Positions 62,937 through 64,000 of a stretch of 64,000 nt of DNA are shown here, piece by piece. The position numbers and the translations under genes were made by a program. Under the pieces are notes generated by a model. It saw only the letters and a list, made by a program, of their open reading frames with translations, ran no database searches and was not told the origin of the DNA. The stretch is taken from contig QULP01000004.1 of NCBI GenBank assembly GCA_003481745.1, positions 248,001 to 312,000 on the forward strand, read 5' to 3'. The stretch is from Firmicutes bacterium OM04-13BH. GTDB taxonomy: Bacteria > Bacillota > Clostridia > Lachnospirales > Lachnospiraceae. How positions within the stretch are numbered: position 1 is the first letter of the stretch; each line of letters begins with the position of its first letter.

Positions 62937-63584
62937 CTATATACGGAAACACTTCTGAAGATCCCGATACTCTCCTAATACCAGTAATTTATTATTCTCT
63001 GCAAAACATGTATCCGGAGAAATCGAAATAGTGAATTCTCCTTCTTTTTTTACCGCCAGAATATTAATATTGTAACGTTTTCTAATATCCAGCCCGCCTA
63101 CTGTTTTTCCAATCCATTCCTCTGGTACTTCCACCTCAAAAATCGCATGGGAAGCATCCACCTCCATATAATCAAGGATATGATCATCTGTGTAACGGAT
63201 AGATGCCCATTTCGCAACTTGCTTTTCTGGATAGACCACCTTATCTGCACCGTTGCGCAAAAGAAATTTTTCCTGGACATCACGTTCCGCTCTGGATATA
63301 ACAAGTTGTGCTCCCAATTCCTTTAGAAGAGAAGTTGTTTCAAGGGAATTTTGAAAATCACCTCCAATCGTCACAAAGCAGATATCGTAGTTGCCAATCC
63401 CAAGAGATCGCAGAAATTCAGCATTTGTACTGTCCCCAATCTGGGCATTCGTCACAAATGGCAACACTTTATTCACCCTTTCTTCATTCCAGTCAACCGC
63501 CATAATCTCATGCCCAAGCTGATTAAGCTGTATAGCAATATGCCTTCCAAATCTTCCAAGTCCAATAATCAATATATTCTTCAT
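62937..63584 (-). CDS. ktrA: Potassium uptake regulatory subunit KtrA/TrkA type
   Basis: A 215-residue cytoplasmic gating subunit. The RCK N-domain has the nucleotide loop IIGLGRFGRHIAIQL and the Asp of AVDWNEERV; the RCK C-domain occupies about 135-215 (GKTVGGLDIRKRYNINILAV). It forms a ring under the KtrB pore. It follows the pore gene by 15 bases and precedes kdpDE. Confidence 0.93.
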   Translation of the reverse strand: MKNILIIGLGRFGRHIAIQLNQLGHEIMAVDWNEERVNKVLPFVTNAQIGDSTNAEFLRSLGIGNYDICFVTIGGDFQNSLETTSLLKELGAQLVISRAERDVQEKFLLRNGADKVVYPEKQVAKWASIRYTDDHILDYMEVDASHAIFEVEVPEEWIGKTVGGLDIRKRYNINILAVKKEGEFTISISPDTCFAENNKLLVLGEYRDLQKCFRI

Positions 63585-63599
63585 AATATTTTTTTCTCC

Positions 63600-64000
63600 T
63601 TATCCAACTGTAATTTTCTCTAAAGGCAGCCTTGCATTTCCCCTGTTTCTTCCGGAAAATACTGCATAAATCAGGGTCAATCCCCCTACACGCCCAAGAT
63701 ACATCAGTATAATTAACACAACTTGTGAAAAAACATGAAGTTTCGGTGTAATTCCTAATGTCAGACCTACTGTACCTACAGCCGAAGCTGCTTCATACAG
63801 ACAGTCCAAAAGAGGAATATCTTCGTATATGCTGATTGCAAGTCCACCGCAAAAAAACAATGTAAAATAAAGCATGGATATTGTTGCTGCATTTTTAATC
63901 GCATGATATTCCAGTCTCCGTCCAAAAGCCCCTGCATTTTCCTGGCTTCGAAATGTAGCTATTGCATTTAAAAGCAGTACTGTAAAAGTTGTCGTTTTCA
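63600..64000 (-). CDS. ktrB: Potassium transporter pore subunit KtrB/TrkH type, C-terminal part
   Basis: The final 133 residues of a TrkH/KtrB membrane protein; the gene is cut by the right edge. RSQENAGAFGRRLEYHAIKNA resembles the loop between repeats, and SAVGTVGLTLGITPKL carries the last selectivity-filter segment with its Gly. VVLIILMYLGRVGGLTLIY is the usual final membrane helix. Frame read beyond the shorter 63875 start shows the protein continues past the edge. Confidence 0.9.
   Translation of the reverse strand, partial: KTTTFTVLLLNAIATFRSQENAGAFGRRLEYHAIKNAATISMLYFTLFFCGGLAISIYEDIPLLDCLYEAASAVGTVGLTLGITPKLHVFSQVVLIILMYLGRVGGLTLIYAVFSGRNRGNARLPLEKITVG

Overview
The window is chromosomal DNA from a low-GC, Gram-positive, endospore-forming anaerobe of the Clostridia, most likely a Lachnospiraceae gut bacterium. 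That placement is inferred from protein style and gene order, not from a marker search. The support is the SpoIIA/SigF/SpoVA cluster, a spore SASP gene, a T-box leader on valS, strong AGGAGG-type ribosome binding sites, AddAB instead of RecBCD, an LtaS-type enzyme, and the S10 ribosomal operon. Almost every gene is on the minus strand. Only a GNAT gene (6915-7661) and a small membrane protein gene (46239-46676) are on the plus strand. I see no prophage, IS element, CRISPR array, tRNA or rRNA.

Layout, left to right. 1-3824: the promoter-proximal half of the S10 operon (rpsJ-rplC-rplD-rplW-rplB-rpsS-rplV, cut by the window edge), with a folded leader and a near-consensus promoter. 3898-7703: an acidic-tailed membrane protein, an M18 aminopeptidase and a GNAT acetyltransferase. 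7729-9357: a lone araA with candidate operators. 9484-13365: murB, rapZ, whiA and a Crh-like HPr in one tight operon, plus tcdA. 13369-20349: sporulation genes spoIIAA-spoIIAB-sigF-spoVAA-spoVAB and spoVAC-spoVAD-spoVAE, separated by relQ and an FtsW/SpoVE gene. 20387-28489: a zinc-ribbon/TPR protein, folC with a 49-residue ORF overlapping its end, an LtaS-like synthase and valS. 28545-29244: the valS T-box and, upstream of it, a complete cobalamin riboswitch unit with its own promoter and terminator but no gene. 29297-34914: an oligopeptide ABC operon. 34929-37524: a SASP gene and a padR-DUF1700-DUF4097-pspC module. 37564-45721: addB-addA and a HAD hydrolase. 45753-46724: two kinds of structured repeat and the plus-strand membrane protein. 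46743-53670: a sugar ABC transporter, LacI regulator and GH31 glucosidase tied together by a shared operator. 53748-57481: nadE, hslO and a methyltransferase. 57551-60039: two inositol catabolism genes, iolG and iolE, flanked and separated by a dispersed repeat. 60043-64000: a KdpDE-type two-component system beside Ktr potassium uptake genes.

The most notable signals are: the autonomous cobalamin riboswitch with no downstream gene (28837-29244), a candidate ligand-controlled small RNA; a three-copy, near-identical, hairpin-rich repeat of about 160 bp, two copies of which bracket iolG; a 223-bp MITE-like inverted-repeat element; an HPr homologue with glutamate in place of the phosphorylatable His15; a KdpD lacking its N-terminal sensor domain and placed next to ktrA/ktrB; and a four-site LacI operator set (consensus CTTWTGCGCAWAAG) that defines a small glucoside regulon. 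All comparisons with families are from memory; no database search was run.
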